A program made the position numbers and the translations under genes. 64,000 bases of DNA from contig NZ_JRPR02000001.1 in assembly GCF_000763135.2 (NCBI RefSeq), positions 648,847 through 712,846 of the forward strand, in the 5' to 3' direction. The notes beneath the pieces were generated by a model. That model did no database searches. It was given only the letters and a program-made list of their open reading frames with translations, and was not told where the DNA came from. Below are positions 8,802 through 17,699 of the stretch, in pieces; position 1 is the stretch's first letter, and each line of letters begins with the position of its first letter. This DNA comes from Helicobacter jaachi (GTDB lineage Bacteria; Campylobacterota; Campylobacteria; Campylobacterales; Helicobacteraceae).

Positions 8802-10181
8802 ATGCTGTTTAAAAATGCCGCGCTTTGCGATTATCGTGGCACAAAAATGGGTGATGTGCGCGTGCAAGATGGGATTATTACGCATATTGGGCATTTGAGT
8901 GCGTATCCAAATGAGCAAGTCTTTGAGGTGGGTGGGAGAGTGCTGCTGCCTGCTATGATTGATTTAAATATCGCGCCAAAAAGCCTCTCTCTCTCACGCA
9001 AATCGCTGCTCTCTCTAGCAGGCAAAGCCCTCAAAGGTGGCGTAGGGAGTATGCTGCTCTATCCGCACACTTCGCCCTCTTGTAGTGAAAATGGCTCCAT
9101 TGAGTTGATTAAAAGCCTCAATGCGCAATCGCCCATTCACCTGCTACCCGCCATTAGCCCGCTAAATGCGCAGGGCAAGCTAAGTGATATTAGCACACTG
9201 CACGCAAGCGGGGCTAGGGCGATTTTTGCCTTTAGCGATACGCCCGCGCACACGCTTATGCGGATTGCGCAATATGCGCAAATGCTTGATATTCCGCTTA
9301 TTTGCTTTTGTCAAGATAGAGATGTGAGCGATGGTGTAATGAATGAGGGGCTTCTAAGTGCCTCTCTTGGGCTTCCCTCAATCCCGGCATATAGCCAAAC
9401 CAAAGAAGTGGCAAAAGTTGCTGAAATGCTTTTCCCACTGCCTATTAAGCTTGTTTTTGACACGCTAGTGTATCCGCGTAGTTTTGAGATTTTATCGCGC
9501 GCTTATGGGCTAGATTCTATAAATGCGTGGAGCATTAACGCGCCAGATTCTATAAATACAGAATCTGCAAAAAATATAGAATCTGCAAACGCTACACATA
9601 CAGAATCTAGCACAAAATTTGCCACAAATGCGCATAATGACTATAACCGCTTGCCGCCATCTTTTAAAGCACAATTTTTTACCCAAACTTCTATCCACCA
9701 TTTAGCCCTTGATGAGAGCTTGTGTGATAACTACAACACCGCTGCTAAGCTTAATCCCCCGCTTGTAGATAAAGCTTCTCAAAACACACTCATAAATTTA
9801 TTACAAAATGGCAGCATTCACACGCTCACAAGCCTGCAGTGCGCGGATTTTAATGCCAAAAAAGACCAAGTTTTTGAGCTAGCAAGCTTTGGCATAGATG
9901 CGCTTGAGGTGTATTTTTCACTGCTCTACACTTATTTGCACAAGGCTCATAATATCCCGCTAGAGTTTATCTCACGCCTAACAAGCTACAATCCCGCACA
10001 GATTCTAAATCTCAATAAAGGCGCGCTAGATGAGGGCAAAATCGCGGAGTTTATTATCGTAAATCCTGACATATCATTTGTGCTGCAAGATAATTTTTCA
10101 CCCTATAATCAGCAGATATTGCACGCTAAAATTGAGGCATTTTTTAGCTGCGATAGAATCCACTTAGCGCAAAAGGAGTAA
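8802..10181 (+). CDS. pyrC2: Dihydroorotase-like protein lacking the metal-binding HxH
   Basis: A 459-residue amidohydrolase-superfamily protein of dihydroorotase type. The N-terminal beta domain and the PAMIDLN strand are present, but where active enzymes carry His-x-His after the Asp this protein reads DLNIAPK, so the metal-binding pair is lost. The later barrel (LTSLQCADFNAKKDQVFELASFGIDALEVYF, seen in pieces, then RLTSYNPAQILNLNKGALDEGKIAEFIIVNPD) is typical of the family. In other bacteria such pseudo-dihydroorotases scaffold aspartate transcarbamoylase; that role here is inference. Residues about 235-275 form a Glu-Ser/Asp-Ser insertion from TAGAATCT words. AGGAGGG precedes the ATG. The H. 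pylori order ccdA-this gene-mqnX is kept, except that mscS is inserted. Confidence 0.75.
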   Translation: MLFKNAALCDYRGTKMGDVRVQDGIITHIGHLSAYPNEQVFEVGGRVLLPAMIDLNIAPKSLSLSRKSLLSLAGKALKGGVGSMLLYPHTSPSCSENGSIELIKSLNAQSPIHLLPAISPLNAQGKLSDISTLHASGARAIFAFSDTPAHTLMRIAQYAQMLDIPLICFCQDRDVSDGVMNEGLLSASLGLPSIPAYSQTKEVAKVAEMLFPLPIKLVFDTLVYPRSFEILSRAYGLDSINAWSINAPDSINTESAKNIESANATHTESSTKFATNAHNDYNRLPPSFKAQFFTQTSIHHLALDESLCDNYNTAAKLNPPLVDKASQNTLINLLQNGSIHTLTSLQCADFNAKKDQVFELASFGIDALEVYFSLLYTYLHKAHNIPLEFISRLTSYNPAQILNLNKGALDEGKIAEFIIVNPDISFVLQDNFSPYNQQILHAKIEAFFSCDRIHLAQKE

Positions 10182-10182
10182 A

Positions 10183-10995
10183 ATGCAAGATATTAAGAGT
10201 TATATTTTGGGGTATTTGCCGCATTTTGAGGCTTTAGGCGTAGCGATTTTAAAAGCCTTGCTCATTATTGTTTTGGGCTATTATGTGGCGCGCTTTGTGA
10301 GTAAAAAGGTGTGTGTGGCTGTGGGGAAAAAAGATGAGATTCTTGCGCGCTTTATTTCTCAAGTCATTTTTGTGGTGGCTATTATTGTGGTGATTATTGC
10401 CGCGCTTGGCACTATTGGCGTGCAGACAAATTCTATTATTGCTGTTTTAAGCACCGCAGGTGTGGCTATCGCGCTTGGGCTTAAAGATTCGCTCTCATCA
10501 GTGGCAAGTGGGATTATCTTAATCGTGCGTCGTCCTTTTAAGCAGGGGGATTTAATCGAAGTCAGTGGGCTTATTGGGCAGGTGGAGGGCATCAATCTCT
10601 TTACAACTAATATCCGCTTAAGAGATGGGAAGTTTGCCATTATCCCAAATAGCAATATGGCAACTGCTAATATCATTAATACCACATATAACGACCAGCA
10701 GCGCATAGAGCTTATTATCGGCGTGGGGTATGAGAGCGATATAGAATCTGTTAAGCAAATTATTGCTGATATTTTGAAAAGCACGCCCGAAGTGGATTTG
10801 AGCCAGCCTTATTTTATCGGGCTTACCGAACTTGGCGCTAGCTCGCTTAATTTTACTCTGCGCTTTTGGATAAAACTAGAATATGGCACTATAAACGCGC
10901 AAAGTAAGGTGTTAGAATCTATTAAAAAAAGCTTTGATGAGCATCATATCGAGATTCCATACAATAGGCTTGATGTAAGTCTCATAAAGGCTTAG
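10183..10995 (+). CDS. mscS: Small-conductance mechanosensitive channel, MscS family
   Basis: A 270-residue inner-membrane channel that opens under membrane tension to release solutes in hypo-osmotic shock. Three N-terminal transmembrane helices are visible (about residues 15-35, 60-80 and 85-105). The third carries the Gly/Ala-rich pore helix (STAGVAIALGLKDSLSSVASG), followed by the soluble beta domain with IPNSNMATANIINTT and the alpha/beta C-terminal domain. Length matches the small MscS form. It starts one base after the pyrC-like stop with AAAAGGAG as ribosome-binding site, so it is probably co-transcribed. Confidence 0.9.
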   Translation: MQDIKSYILGYLPHFEALGVAILKALLIIVLGYYVARFVSKKVCVAVGKKDEILARFISQVIFVVAIIVVIIAALGTIGVQTNSIIAVLSTAGVAIALGLKDSLSSVASGIILIVRRPFKQGDLIEVSGLIGQVEGINLFTTNIRLRDGKFAIIPNSNMATANIINTTYNDQQRIELIIGVGYESDIESVKQIIADILKSTPEVDLSQPYFIGLTELGASSLNFTLRFWIKLEYGTINAQSKVLESIKKSFDEHHIEIPYNRLDVSLIKA

Positions 10996-11005
10996 GAGCG
11001 CAAAG

Positions 11006-12268
11006 GTGATAGAGATTTGGGGCGCTGGGCAGGTATTTATATGCGATGAAGCATTTAGCATTATCCACAATGGTGGTATTGCCTTTGAAAAGGGCGCGGA
11101 TAGAATCTTAGAAGTAGGGGAGTATAAGGCTTTATGCGCACGCTACCCGCACGCACAAATGCATTTTTTTCCACAAGGTGTTTTGCTGCCCGCACTCATT
11201 AATGCGCATGTGCATTTTGAGTTTGGCGCGCATTTAGCGCAATTTTGCTATGGGGATTTTGGCAAGTGGCTTGATAGCCTTATGGCAAATCGCGAGCATA
11301 TTTTAAACATCGCACATTTAGATTCTATAATTCATGAAAGTGTGCAAGAGCAGATAGCGTGCGGTGTGGGTAGTGTAGGCGCGGTGAGTAGTTATGGGTA
11401 TGATATGGCTTTGCTTGTGCAAAGTCCTCTGCGTGTGGTGTATTTTAATGAAGCCATAGGCAGCAATGCAGGTGCGCTCGATGCGCTCTATGCGCACACT
11501 TTTGAGCGATTTGAAGCCTCTAAAGCATTGCGTTCAAGCACATTCACGCCAGCCCTTGCGCTGCATTCGCCCTATTCACTTCACCCACTGCTTGCGCAAA
11601 AATTTATAGACATAGCCGCAAGCGAGCATTTAGCCCTATCGGCGCATTTTTTAGAATCTCACCATGAAAGAGAGTGGCTGCTGCATAGTAGCGGCTATTT
11701 TAGGGGATTTTTCCAAAAACTTGCCCACATAGAAAATCCAAAAGCGCTCTATTCCCCCCAAAGCTTTTTAGATATGCTATCCCCCCTTGCTCATAATCCT
11801 TTGTCTCTCACGCATTGCCTGTATGCAAAGGAGGAGGAGTATACACAAATGCGCGCGCTTAATGCCTCAATCATTACTTGCCCACGCAGCAATCGCCTGC
11901 TTAATAATACCTTTTTGCCCCTCAACATAGAGCATATAAATATCGCCATTGGCACAGATGGCAAAAGCTCAAATAATAATCTAAATTTGCTTGATGAGCT
12001 GCGCGCAAGCCTGCAGGCTTACCCCACAGAGGATATTTTAGCACTAGCCAAAAGGCTTATTTTGCGCGCCACTGCGCATGGAGCTAGAGCTTTAGGACTG
12101 CATAATGGCGTGCTTATGGCGGGGAGGAGTGTGGATTTTGCACTATTTGAATTTGAGCAGCCACTTTTTATTCCCACACAGCAGCATGCTAATCAATCAC
12201 CCCTGCATTTTATCCTGCATGCTAAACGCCCCGCACATCTTTATATCAACGCAAAGGCGGTGTTATGA
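11006..12268 (+). CDS. mqnX: 6-amino-6-deoxyfutalosine deaminase (menaquinone futalosine pathway)
   Basis: A 420-residue cytoplasmic amidohydrolase of the chlorohydrolase/S-adenosylhomocysteine-deaminase group. It aligns with the H. pylori protein HP0267, known as aminodeoxyfutalosine deaminase of the alternative menaquinone pathway. Visible metal ligands are the HVH in LINAHVHFEFG (near residue 70), the His in LSAHFLESHHERE, and the late Asp in IGTDGKSSNNNLNLLDELR. The start is GTG at 11006, ten bases after the mscS stop, with GGAG at 10995-10998 about 7 bases upstream. Its end overlaps the phosphatase gene (ATGA). Assignment rests on family and conserved neighbourhood; a general guanine or SAH deaminase is the main alternative. 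Confidence 0.8.
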   Translation: MIEIWGAGQVFICDEAFSIIHNGGIAFEKGADRILEVGEYKALCARYPHAQMHFFPQGVLLPALINAHVHFEFGAHLAQFCYGDFGKWLDSLMANREHILNIAHLDSIIHESVQEQIACGVGSVGAVSSYGYDMALLVQSPLRVVYFNEAIGSNAGALDALYAHTFERFEASKALRSSTFTPALALHSPYSLHPLLAQKFIDIAASEHLALSAHFLESHHEREWLLHSSGYFRGFFQKLAHIENPKALYSPQSFLDMLSPLAHNPLSLTHCLYAKEEEYTQMRALNASIITCPRSNRLLNNTFLPLNIEHINIAIGTDGKSSNNNLNLLDELRASLQAYPTEDILALAKRLILRATAHGARALGLHNGVLMAGRSVDFALFEFEQPLFIPTQQHANQSPLHFILHAKRPAHLYINAKAVL

Positions 12269-12735
12269 TACCTCAAAGTATTTTATTTGTATGTTTAGGC
12301 AATATTTGTCGCTCCCCGCTTGCGGAGGGCTTAGCGCGGCATATTATAAGGCAGCATAATCTTACACTAAGGGTAGATTCTGCAGGCACAAGTGGTTGGC
12401 ACATTGATGAGCCGCCATGTGAGGGCTCGCGTATGGTGGCAAAGGAGCATGGATTTAGCATTGATGATTTAAAAGGCAGGCGCATAAGCGTGTATGCCGA
12501 TGATAGCTTTGATTTGCTCATCGCCCTTGACAGCCATAATTACGCGGATTTGCTCAAACTTGGCTTTGATAAGAAAAAGGTAAAAAAGCTAGGCGATTTT
12601 GGGCTAAAGGGCGCAGATGTGCCTGACCCTTACGCGTATAAGGATAAAGCAGGCTTTGAGCGCGTGTATGAAATGATAGAACTTTGCGTGTATAATTTAT
12701 TATCAACGCACTATCCTGTGATAGAATCTAAATAA
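12265..12735 (+). CDS. Low-molecular-weight protein tyrosine phosphatase
   Basis: A 156-residue cytoplasmic phosphatase. The catalytic loop VCLGNICRS carries Cys10 and Arg16 of the C-x5-R signature, followed by DSAGTSGWH, and the general-acid aspartate lies in DVPDPY near residue 120. Length and motif order match the LMW-PTP family. In other bacteria these enzymes dephosphorylate tyrosine kinases or phosphoarginine proteins, and no partner kinase is visible here. The ATG overlaps the mqnX stop. It is probably translated from the same long mRNA as its neighbours. Confidence 0.9.
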   Translation: MIPQSILFVCLGNICRSPLAEGLARHIIRQHNLTLRVDSAGTSGWHIDEPPCEGSRMVAKEHGFSIDDLKGRRISVYADDSFDLLIALDSHNYADLLKLGFDKKKVKKLGDFGLKGADVPDPYAYKDKAGFERVYEMIELCVYNLLSTHYPVIESK

Positions 12736-12743
12736 AAGGATAT

Positions 12744-13127
12744 ATGATGATTACACTCTATGGCATTAAAACTTGTGGCAGCGTGAGAAAGGCTATCAAT
12801 CTGCTTGAAAAGCATGGCGTGGTATTTACATTTAAGGATTTAAAAGCCATTACATTAACTCAAGACCAAGTTATTTCTTGGATAGAAAAAAAGGGCATAA
12901 AAGTAGTGCTAAACACCAAAGGCACGACTTACAAAACGCTTAAAAGTCATGGGGAGATACTAGATTCTATATTTACAGAATCTAGCGCTAATCAAGCAAG
13001 CCTGCTTGTGCAAAATCCACTTTTGCTGAAACGCCCTATTATCACTTGCGGCAAATCGCTTATTATCGGTTATGATGAGGAGGCGATTTTGCATCTTATT
13101 CATAACTATCAAAATAAAAGGCTTTAA
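12744..13127 (+). CDS. ArsC/Spx-family thioredoxin-fold protein
   Basis: A 127-residue protein of the arsenate reductase/Spx/YffB superfamily. The N-terminal YGIKTCGSVRKAINLLEKHG holds the single active-site Cys12 of the family, and KRPIITCGKSLIIGY near residue 95 is the conserved substrate-binding strand. It has C-x-x-x-R (CGSVR) rather than a CxxC pair, as in the YffB-like branch. Whether it reduces arsenate, glutathionylates or regulates cannot be told. A short Asp-Ser/Glu-Ser stretch near residue 75 derives from a TAGAATCT pair. It lies eight bases after the phosphatase stop, with AAAAGGA upstream. Confidence 0.8.
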   Translation: MMITLYGIKTCGSVRKAINLLEKHGVVFTFKDLKAITLTQDQVISWIEKKGIKVVLNTKGTTYKTLKSHGEILDSIFTESSANQASLLVQNPLLLKRPIITCGKSLIIGYDEEAILHLIHNYQNKRL

Positions 13128-14531
13128 ATGCCACGCTTTGTGCTATTTTTGTGTTTTTGTGCTATATTTTTTAGTGCGTGCGCGCATAAGGTAATCCCTA
13201 GTAGTGAAGTCAAAGACTTGCGCACACTGCCTCAAGATAGCACTTTTTACCTGCCTAAAGTTACAAATGCGCCAAATGCTGCGCTAGATTCTATAATAAG
13301 CGCGCCTTTATCCCCTGCGGCTACCTATGCGCTAAAGAGAGATTATTTAAAAAAATATTTTTCACCCTGGCAGCAAACGCCTAATGCAAATGCAAGCGAG
13401 GTATTTTGGATTAAGCCAGCACTGCTTAAAACGCCCGGTTTTGGCGAGCATTTGCAGCCAAATAGCAAAGATTACACGCAAAGCATTTTAGATTCTATGC
13501 AGCTTGATATTTACCCTAGCCGCTCTGTGAAGGCTATCATCACCACGACTGCGGCTGTGCGCGCTGTACCGACAAATAAGCCTATGTTTAATAAAGCCGA
13601 TGGCTATCCTTTTGATAGGTGGCAAAATTCGCTCATCTTTGCAGGCACGCCTGTGCTTATCACGCATGAAAGCAAGGATAAAGCATGGTTACATATTCAA
13701 TCAGGCTTTGTGTATGGTTGGGTGGAGGCAGCACACATTGCCACACTCTCCAAAGAGCAGGTGAAATCTATAGAATCTACAAGCCATTATGTAACGCCTA
13801 TAATTGATGAGATAAGCCTAAAGGATACGCAAGGGCGCTTTATAATGCAGGCGCGTATAGGGCAAATCTTTGCACTATCTCCAAAGCAAGATAATGCTAA
13901 TAACTACGCGCTTATTATCTATGCGCGCCTACCTAATGGCAGCGCTAAGCAGGAGATTATTTACGCGCCAAAGGCAGCCTTTAAGCCTTTTCCCCTAGCA
14001 TTAGATAATAAAGCCATTGCTCAAAGTATAAATGCCATGCTAGGGCAGCGCTATGGCTGGGGCGGGTATTTGGCAAATCGTGATTGCTCGGCTTTTGTGC
14101 GCGATATTTTTGGGCAGTTTGGCATTCACTTGCCGCGTAATTCAAAAGCACAAGTCTTTTATGGCAATAATAGCATTTCTTTAAGTGCGCTTAATCGCGT
14201 GCAAAAGGAGGCTTACATCATCGCTCATGCTACGCCTTATCAAACGATTTTGTGGCAAAATGGACATATTATGCTCTATCTTGGCAGCCAAAATGGGCGC
14301 GCTATAATCGCTCATAGTGTGTGGAGCGTGGTGAGTGGCAAGCGTTATGAAAATCTCTTAGGTGGCGTGGTGATTACTTCGCTGCATGTGGGAGAAGAGC
14401 ATAATAGTATATTTGGCTCTTCGCAGTTGCTTATTGATAAAATTGAGGCGATGAGTGATTTATCAAAGCTTGCCATGCGCATAAGTAATAATTTAGACAA
14501 TGCACAAAATAAAATAAAGGAGATAAAATGA
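13128..14531 (+). CDS. SH3-domain NlpC/P60 cell-wall hydrolase lipoprotein
   Basis: A 467-residue envelope protein. The N-terminus is a lipoprotein signal (FLCFCAIFFSAC), with the lipobox cysteine in SACAHK. A bacterial SH3 pair follows (about residues 130-300, with AWLHIQSGFVYGWVEAAHI), then an NlpC/P60 papain-like domain with RYGWGGYLANRDCSAF (catalytic Cys near 319) and NGHIMLYLG (His near 379). Such enzymes cut stem-peptide bonds in peptidoglycan, probably at the periplasmic face. The ATG directly abuts the preceding TAA. The gene ends four bases into znuA, so translation is probably coupled. Confidence 0.85.
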   Translation: MPRFVLFLCFCAIFFSACAHKVIPSSEVKDLRTLPQDSTFYLPKVTNAPNAALDSIISAPLSPAATYALKRDYLKKYFSPWQQTPNANASEVFWIKPALLKTPGFGEHLQPNSKDYTQSILDSMQLDIYPSRSVKAIITTTAAVRAVPTNKPMFNKADGYPFDRWQNSLIFAGTPVLITHESKDKAWLHIQSGFVYGWVEAAHIATLSKEQVKSIESTSHYVTPIIDEISLKDTQGRFIMQARIGQIFALSPKQDNANNYALIIYARLPNGSAKQEIIYAPKAAFKPFPLALDNKAIAQSINAMLGQRYGWGGYLANRDCSAFVRDIFGQFGIHLPRNSKAQVFYGNNSISLSALNRVQKEAYIIAHATPYQTILWQNGHIMLYLGSQNGRAIIAHSVWSVVSGKRYENLLGGVVITSLHVGEEHNSIFGSSQLLIDKIEAMSDLSKLAMRISNNLDNAQNKIKEIK

Positions 14532-15403
14532 AAGCATATATGATGTTTATATGTTTTGCACTTCATATTTATGCTGCGCCGCTTAAAGTCCTTGTGAGCG
14601 TGCCGCCGCAAAAGGAGATTATAGAATCTATTGGCGGAGAATTTGTGGAAGTAAGAGTGCTTGTGCCTCCTAGCAAATCTCCAGAGATTTATGAGCCAAG
14701 TGTGGCGCAAATGAAGCATATTGCAGATTCTGTAATCTTTTTTGGCGTGGGTATGCCCTTTGAATCTGTGTGGTTTAAACGCTTTAAACAAAGCAGCCCT
14801 GCGCTTTTATATTACAATCTAGCAGAGCATACTCATGAGCATAGCGCGCATTCGCACGATAAGCATAATCACGCGCATAATCCGCATATTTGGCTTTCTC
14901 CCAAAGGTATGCAAGAGCAAGTTACACTTATAGCAAATGCCCTAAGCGAGCAAGATAGCGCACATGCGGATATTTTTAAAGCACGCGCCTTGAGGCTAAA
15001 TCAAGAATTGCAAAATATTGTAGAGCGCACAACGCGCCTTTTTAGCCTCCCACAAGCGCAAAAGACTTTTCTTGTGTATCACCCGGCGTTTGAGGGATTT
15101 GCGCGTGATTTTAATGTGCAAGAATTAAGCTTAGAAATTGATGGCAAAGAGGCAAAGGGCAGGGCATTAAGTGCGCTGTTAGATGAAGTGAAAGCAAAGC
15201 AAATAAAAGTAGTGTTTATCCAGCCTCAATTTGCTAAGGCTAGGGTTGAGGGCTTTGCTAAAGAAGCAGGGCTAGCAATCATTGAGCTTAATCCATTAAG
15301 AGAAGATTGGCTTTTATCCTTGCAAGAAAATGCCTGCCAAATTGCATTTTCACTTCCATTAAGTGCCATTAGCGCATGTATGCAAACATATTTTAAAGAA
15401 TGA
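14528..15403 (+). CDS. znuA: Zinc ABC transporter, periplasmic zinc-binding protein
   Basis: A 291-residue cluster A-I solute-binding protein with a signal peptide (MMFICFALHIYAAP). It binds Zn2+ in the periplasm and delivers it to ZnuB. A histidine-rich flexible loop at about residues 100-120 (HTHEHSAHSHDKHNHAH) is typical of zinc rather than manganese binders. NPHIWLSP, VYHPAFEGFARDF and the late DGKEAKGR region carry the remaining family motifs. ATGA overlaps link it to the lipoprotein gene before it and to znuC after it. No Zur box was recognised nearby. Confidence 0.88.
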   Translation: MKAYMMFICFALHIYAAPLKVLVSVPPQKEIIESIGGEFVEVRVLVPPSKSPEIYEPSVAQMKHIADSVIFFGVGMPFESVWFKRFKQSSPALLYYNLAEHTHEHSAHSHDKHNHAHNPHIWLSPKGMQEQVTLIANALSEQDSAHADIFKARALRLNQELQNIVERTTRLFSLPQAQKTFLVYHPAFEGFARDFNVQELSLEIDGKEAKGRALSALLDEVKAKQIKVVFIQPQFAKARVEGFAKEAGLAIIELNPLREDWLLSLQENACQIAFSLPLSAISACMQTYFKE

Positions 15404-16215
15404 ATATGCTTTTAGAAGTTAAACATCTAAGCTTTGCGTATGAGCGCACCAATGTGCTTGAAAATGTCTCTTTTAGGCTTAAAGAGGGCGATTTTTGGGC
15501 TATTATTGGACCAAATGGCGGGGGGAAAACGACTTTTATTAAACTCATCTTAGGTTTGCTTAAAGCGCAAAGTGGGAGCATTCACTTTGCGCCAGATATG
15601 AATGTGCGCCACATAGGCTATGTGCCACAGATTACAAATTACAATATGGATTTTCCTATCTGCGTGCGCGATGTAGTCGCGCTAGGTATGCTAAAGCCTA
15701 GATTCTGTGGATTTTCGCCCAAAAAATATAGTAAAAATATAGAGCAGATTTTTCACAAGCTAAATATTACTCATCTTGCCACAAAGCCGCTTAGTGCGCT
15801 ATCAGGTGGCGAGCGTCAAAAAGTGTTTATCGCGCGCGCATTGGTGGATAAGCCGCGATTGCTTATCCTTGATGAGCCTACAGCCAATGTCGATGTCAAA
15901 GCGCAGGAGGATATTTACAGGCTGCTTAGCAGGCTTAATGAGAGTATGAGCATTATGGTTATAAGCCATGATATTACGCTTACTTTAGGCTATGCCAAAG
16001 AGGTGTTTTATATCAATAAATACGCGCTTACACATCATATTCCAAAGCTTAATTTAGATTTAAATCAGCATATTTGTGAAGTGGATATTCTTAATTTTTT
16101 TGCCGCGCAATCACGCACACAATTTACTACAGAATCTACAGAATCTAGCGCGCTTACTCCACACGCTGCGTCACATACAGAATCTAGCGCGCCAAAAGGG
16201 ATAGAAAATGAATGA
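15400..16215 (+). CDS. znuC: Zinc ABC transporter, ATP-binding protein
   Basis: A 271-residue ABC ATPase that powers zinc import. Walker A is GPNGGGKTTF (near residue 40), the Q-loop is in YVPQIT, the signature is LSGGERQKV, Walker B is LLILDEPTANVD, and the H-loop lies in VISHDITLT. The last 30 or so residues, after the ATPase fold, are a Thr/Glu/Ser-rich tail encoded by four AGAATCT copies (16129-16190) and look like non-conserved padding. The ATG at 15400 overlaps the znuA stop; a second ATG two codons in is possible. The gene runs 8 bp into znuB. Confidence 0.9.
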   Translation: MNMLLEVKHLSFAYERTNVLENVSFRLKEGDFWAIIGPNGGGKTTFIKLILGLLKAQSGSIHFAPDMNVRHIGYVPQITNYNMDFPICVRDVVALGMLKPRFCGFSPKKYSKNIEQIFHKLNITHLATKPLSALSGGERQKVFIARALVDKPRLLILDEPTANVDVKAQEDIYRLLSRLNESMSIMVISHDITLTLGYAKEVFYINKYALTHHIPKLNLDLNQHICEVDILNFFAAQSRTQFTTESTESSALTPHAASHTESSAPKGIENE

Positions 16216-17011
16216 TTTATTTTCCTATCAATTTGTGTGGGTGGCACTTTTGGTGTCTTTTTTGGTGAGCATTTGCAGCGGAATTATTGGCTCAATGATT
16301 GTGGCAAATAAAAATGTCTTTGTCGCTGGCGGCGTGGCTCATAGCGCATTTGGTGGCGTTGGCTTAGCGCTTTTTTGCTCCTTTAGCACTATGCTTGGGG
16401 CTATGCTTTTTGCTGTAGTTATGGCGTTATTTTTGGCTTATGCGTTTTTGTATCAAAGAGAGCGGCTTGATGCGTATGTGGGCGCAAGCTGGGCATTTGG
16501 TATGGCTATAGGCATTATTTTTATTGATATAACGCCGGGCTATAATAGCGATATTTCAAGCTATCTCTTTGGCTCAATTTTGTCTGTTGGCATTGATGAA
16601 ATGCTGGCTATGGCGGCTTTTGATGTGGTGATTATCATCTTTGTGGCGATGTATTATTATGATATATTGGCTTTATTTTATGATAGTGAATTATGTCGGC
16701 TCAAAGGCTTAAATGTGCCATTATGGACAAGTGTTATTTTTATCTTAATTGCCATAGGTGTGGTGATTTCAATGAGTGTCGCGGGGCTTATTTTGGTGCT
16801 AGCCATTCTATCTATCCCAGCATATATGGCTAATTTATGCTCACATTCCTTGCGTATGATGATGGTTATTTCATGGCTCATTTCACTTATTTTTATGTGG
16901 GCTGGGTTTTTTGTGGCGTATTGGTGTGATATAAGTGTGGGCGCGTGTATTGTGGTGCTTTTGGCAATTGGTATGTTTGTAAGTATTATGATTCATAAAT
17001 TTACCCATTAA
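16208..17011 (+). CDS. znuB: Zinc ABC transporter, membrane permease
   Basis: A 267-residue polytopic permease of the metal-ABC type 3 family with eight or so hydrophobic segments. The conserved GGVAHSAFGGVGLALF stretch and PAYMANLCSHSLRMMM are recognisable. It forms the translocation path for Zn2+ with ZnuC and ZnuA, encoded immediately upstream and overlapping. The start lies within the znuC tail. Assignment to zinc rather than manganese follows from the His-rich loop of the adjacent binding protein. Confidence 0.9.
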   Translation: MNDLFSYQFVWVALLVSFLVSICSGIIGSMIVANKNVFVAGGVAHSAFGGVGLALFCSFSTMLGAMLFAVVMALFLAYAFLYQRERLDAYVGASWAFGMAIGIIFIDITPGYNSDISSYLFGSILSVGIDEMLAMAAFDVVIIIFVAMYYYDILALFYDSELCRLKGLNVPLWTSVIFILIAIGVVISMSVAGLILVLAILSIPAYMANLCSHSLRMMMVISWLISLIFMWAGFFVAYWCDISVGACIVVLLAIGMFVSIMIHKFTH

Positions 17012-17027
17012 ATTAAAGGAGGATTCT

Positions 17028-17243
17028 ATGAAAAATGCGCTGCAAGATTCTATAAAAGACGATGAGGCAAGCAAAATCGCTAAGCGAGGCGTAAAAATTG
17101 CTTTATTTTGTGTGTTTATTACACTACTTTTTAGCCTTATTAATATTTATGTGCTGATTAATCAAATAAGCGCTACAGCGGCGATGAGCAAGGAAATCAA
17201 AGTCTTACAAGAAAAGCTAGGTATTGAGCGAGAGAGACATTAA
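17028..17243 (+). CDS. Small single-span membrane protein
   Basis: A 71-residue protein with a basic cytoplasmic N-terminus, one transmembrane helix (about residues 24-46, [21 protein letters not shown]) and a short charged helical tail ([10 protein letters not shown]). A strong AAAGGAGG ribosome-binding site lies 6-7 bases before the ATG, which supports a real gene. It resembles the short uncharacterised Helicobacter membrane proteins filed as DUF5408, a memory-based and tentative match. It follows znuB by 16 bp and ends four bases into the convergent yraN stop, closing the long run that starts at ccdA. Confidence 0.7.
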   Translation: MKNALQDSIKDDEASKIAKRGVKIALFCVFITLLFSLINIYVLINQISATAAMSKEIKVLQEKLGIERERH

Positions 17244-17566
17244 AGCGTGATATTTTCTATAAGCTCGCATATATCATCTTTAATAATAAGCGCATCAAGG
17301 CAATAATCCTCTCTCACATCATGCGTAGAGAGATAAAAGCGTATAGCTAGGATAAGTTTTTTTAGCTTTGTAGGCGTGATGTTATAAATTGGCTCAAAAT
17401 TTTTGCCGCTTTTAACCTCAATAAAATGCAGCATATTGCCCTTTTTAGCGATAATATCAATCTCCCCAAATCGCGCAAAAAAATTACGCTCAATAATCTC
17501 AAAGCCATTTTGCTCTAAAAATAAACAAGCCATATGCTCCGCCCTCGCACCCTTTTGTCTGCTCAA
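17240..17566 (-). CDS. yraN: UPF0102/YraN-family endonuclease-like protein
   Basis: A 108-residue protein of the YraN family, which has a restriction-endonuclease-like fold. The visible core is the N-terminal [23 protein letters not shown] helix-strand (in pieces), then [10 protein letters not shown] and FIEVKSG, giving the E-D-ExK catalytic pattern of Holliday-junction-resolvase relatives. Its cellular substrate is unknown. The start is a TTG at 17564-17566 with GGAG eight bases upstream. It lies 133 bp after hom on the same strand, an order I also recall from H. pylori (hom followed by this gene). The 3' end overlaps the small membrane gene. Confidence 0.82.
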   Translation of the reverse strand: MSRQKGARAEHMACLFLEQNGFEIIERNFFARFGEIDIIAKKGNMLHFIEVKSGKNFEPIYNITPTKLKKLILAIRFYLSTHDVREDYCLDALIIKDDICELIENITL

Positions 17567-17699
17567 TGCGCTACTCCAAAATAAAAATATAGAATCTAGC
17601 CCCTTTTATGCACAAGATGCTTTATTTGTTTTATGCAAGGACGACGCGCGCAAGAAAACAACACAAGCGCAAATAACCATCATTAACCTAAAAGCTAAC

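Noticed and set aside
10359..10784. Antisense open frame within mscS
   Set aside because: Shadow of the mechanosensitive channel gene; hydrophobic composition mirrors the coding strand.
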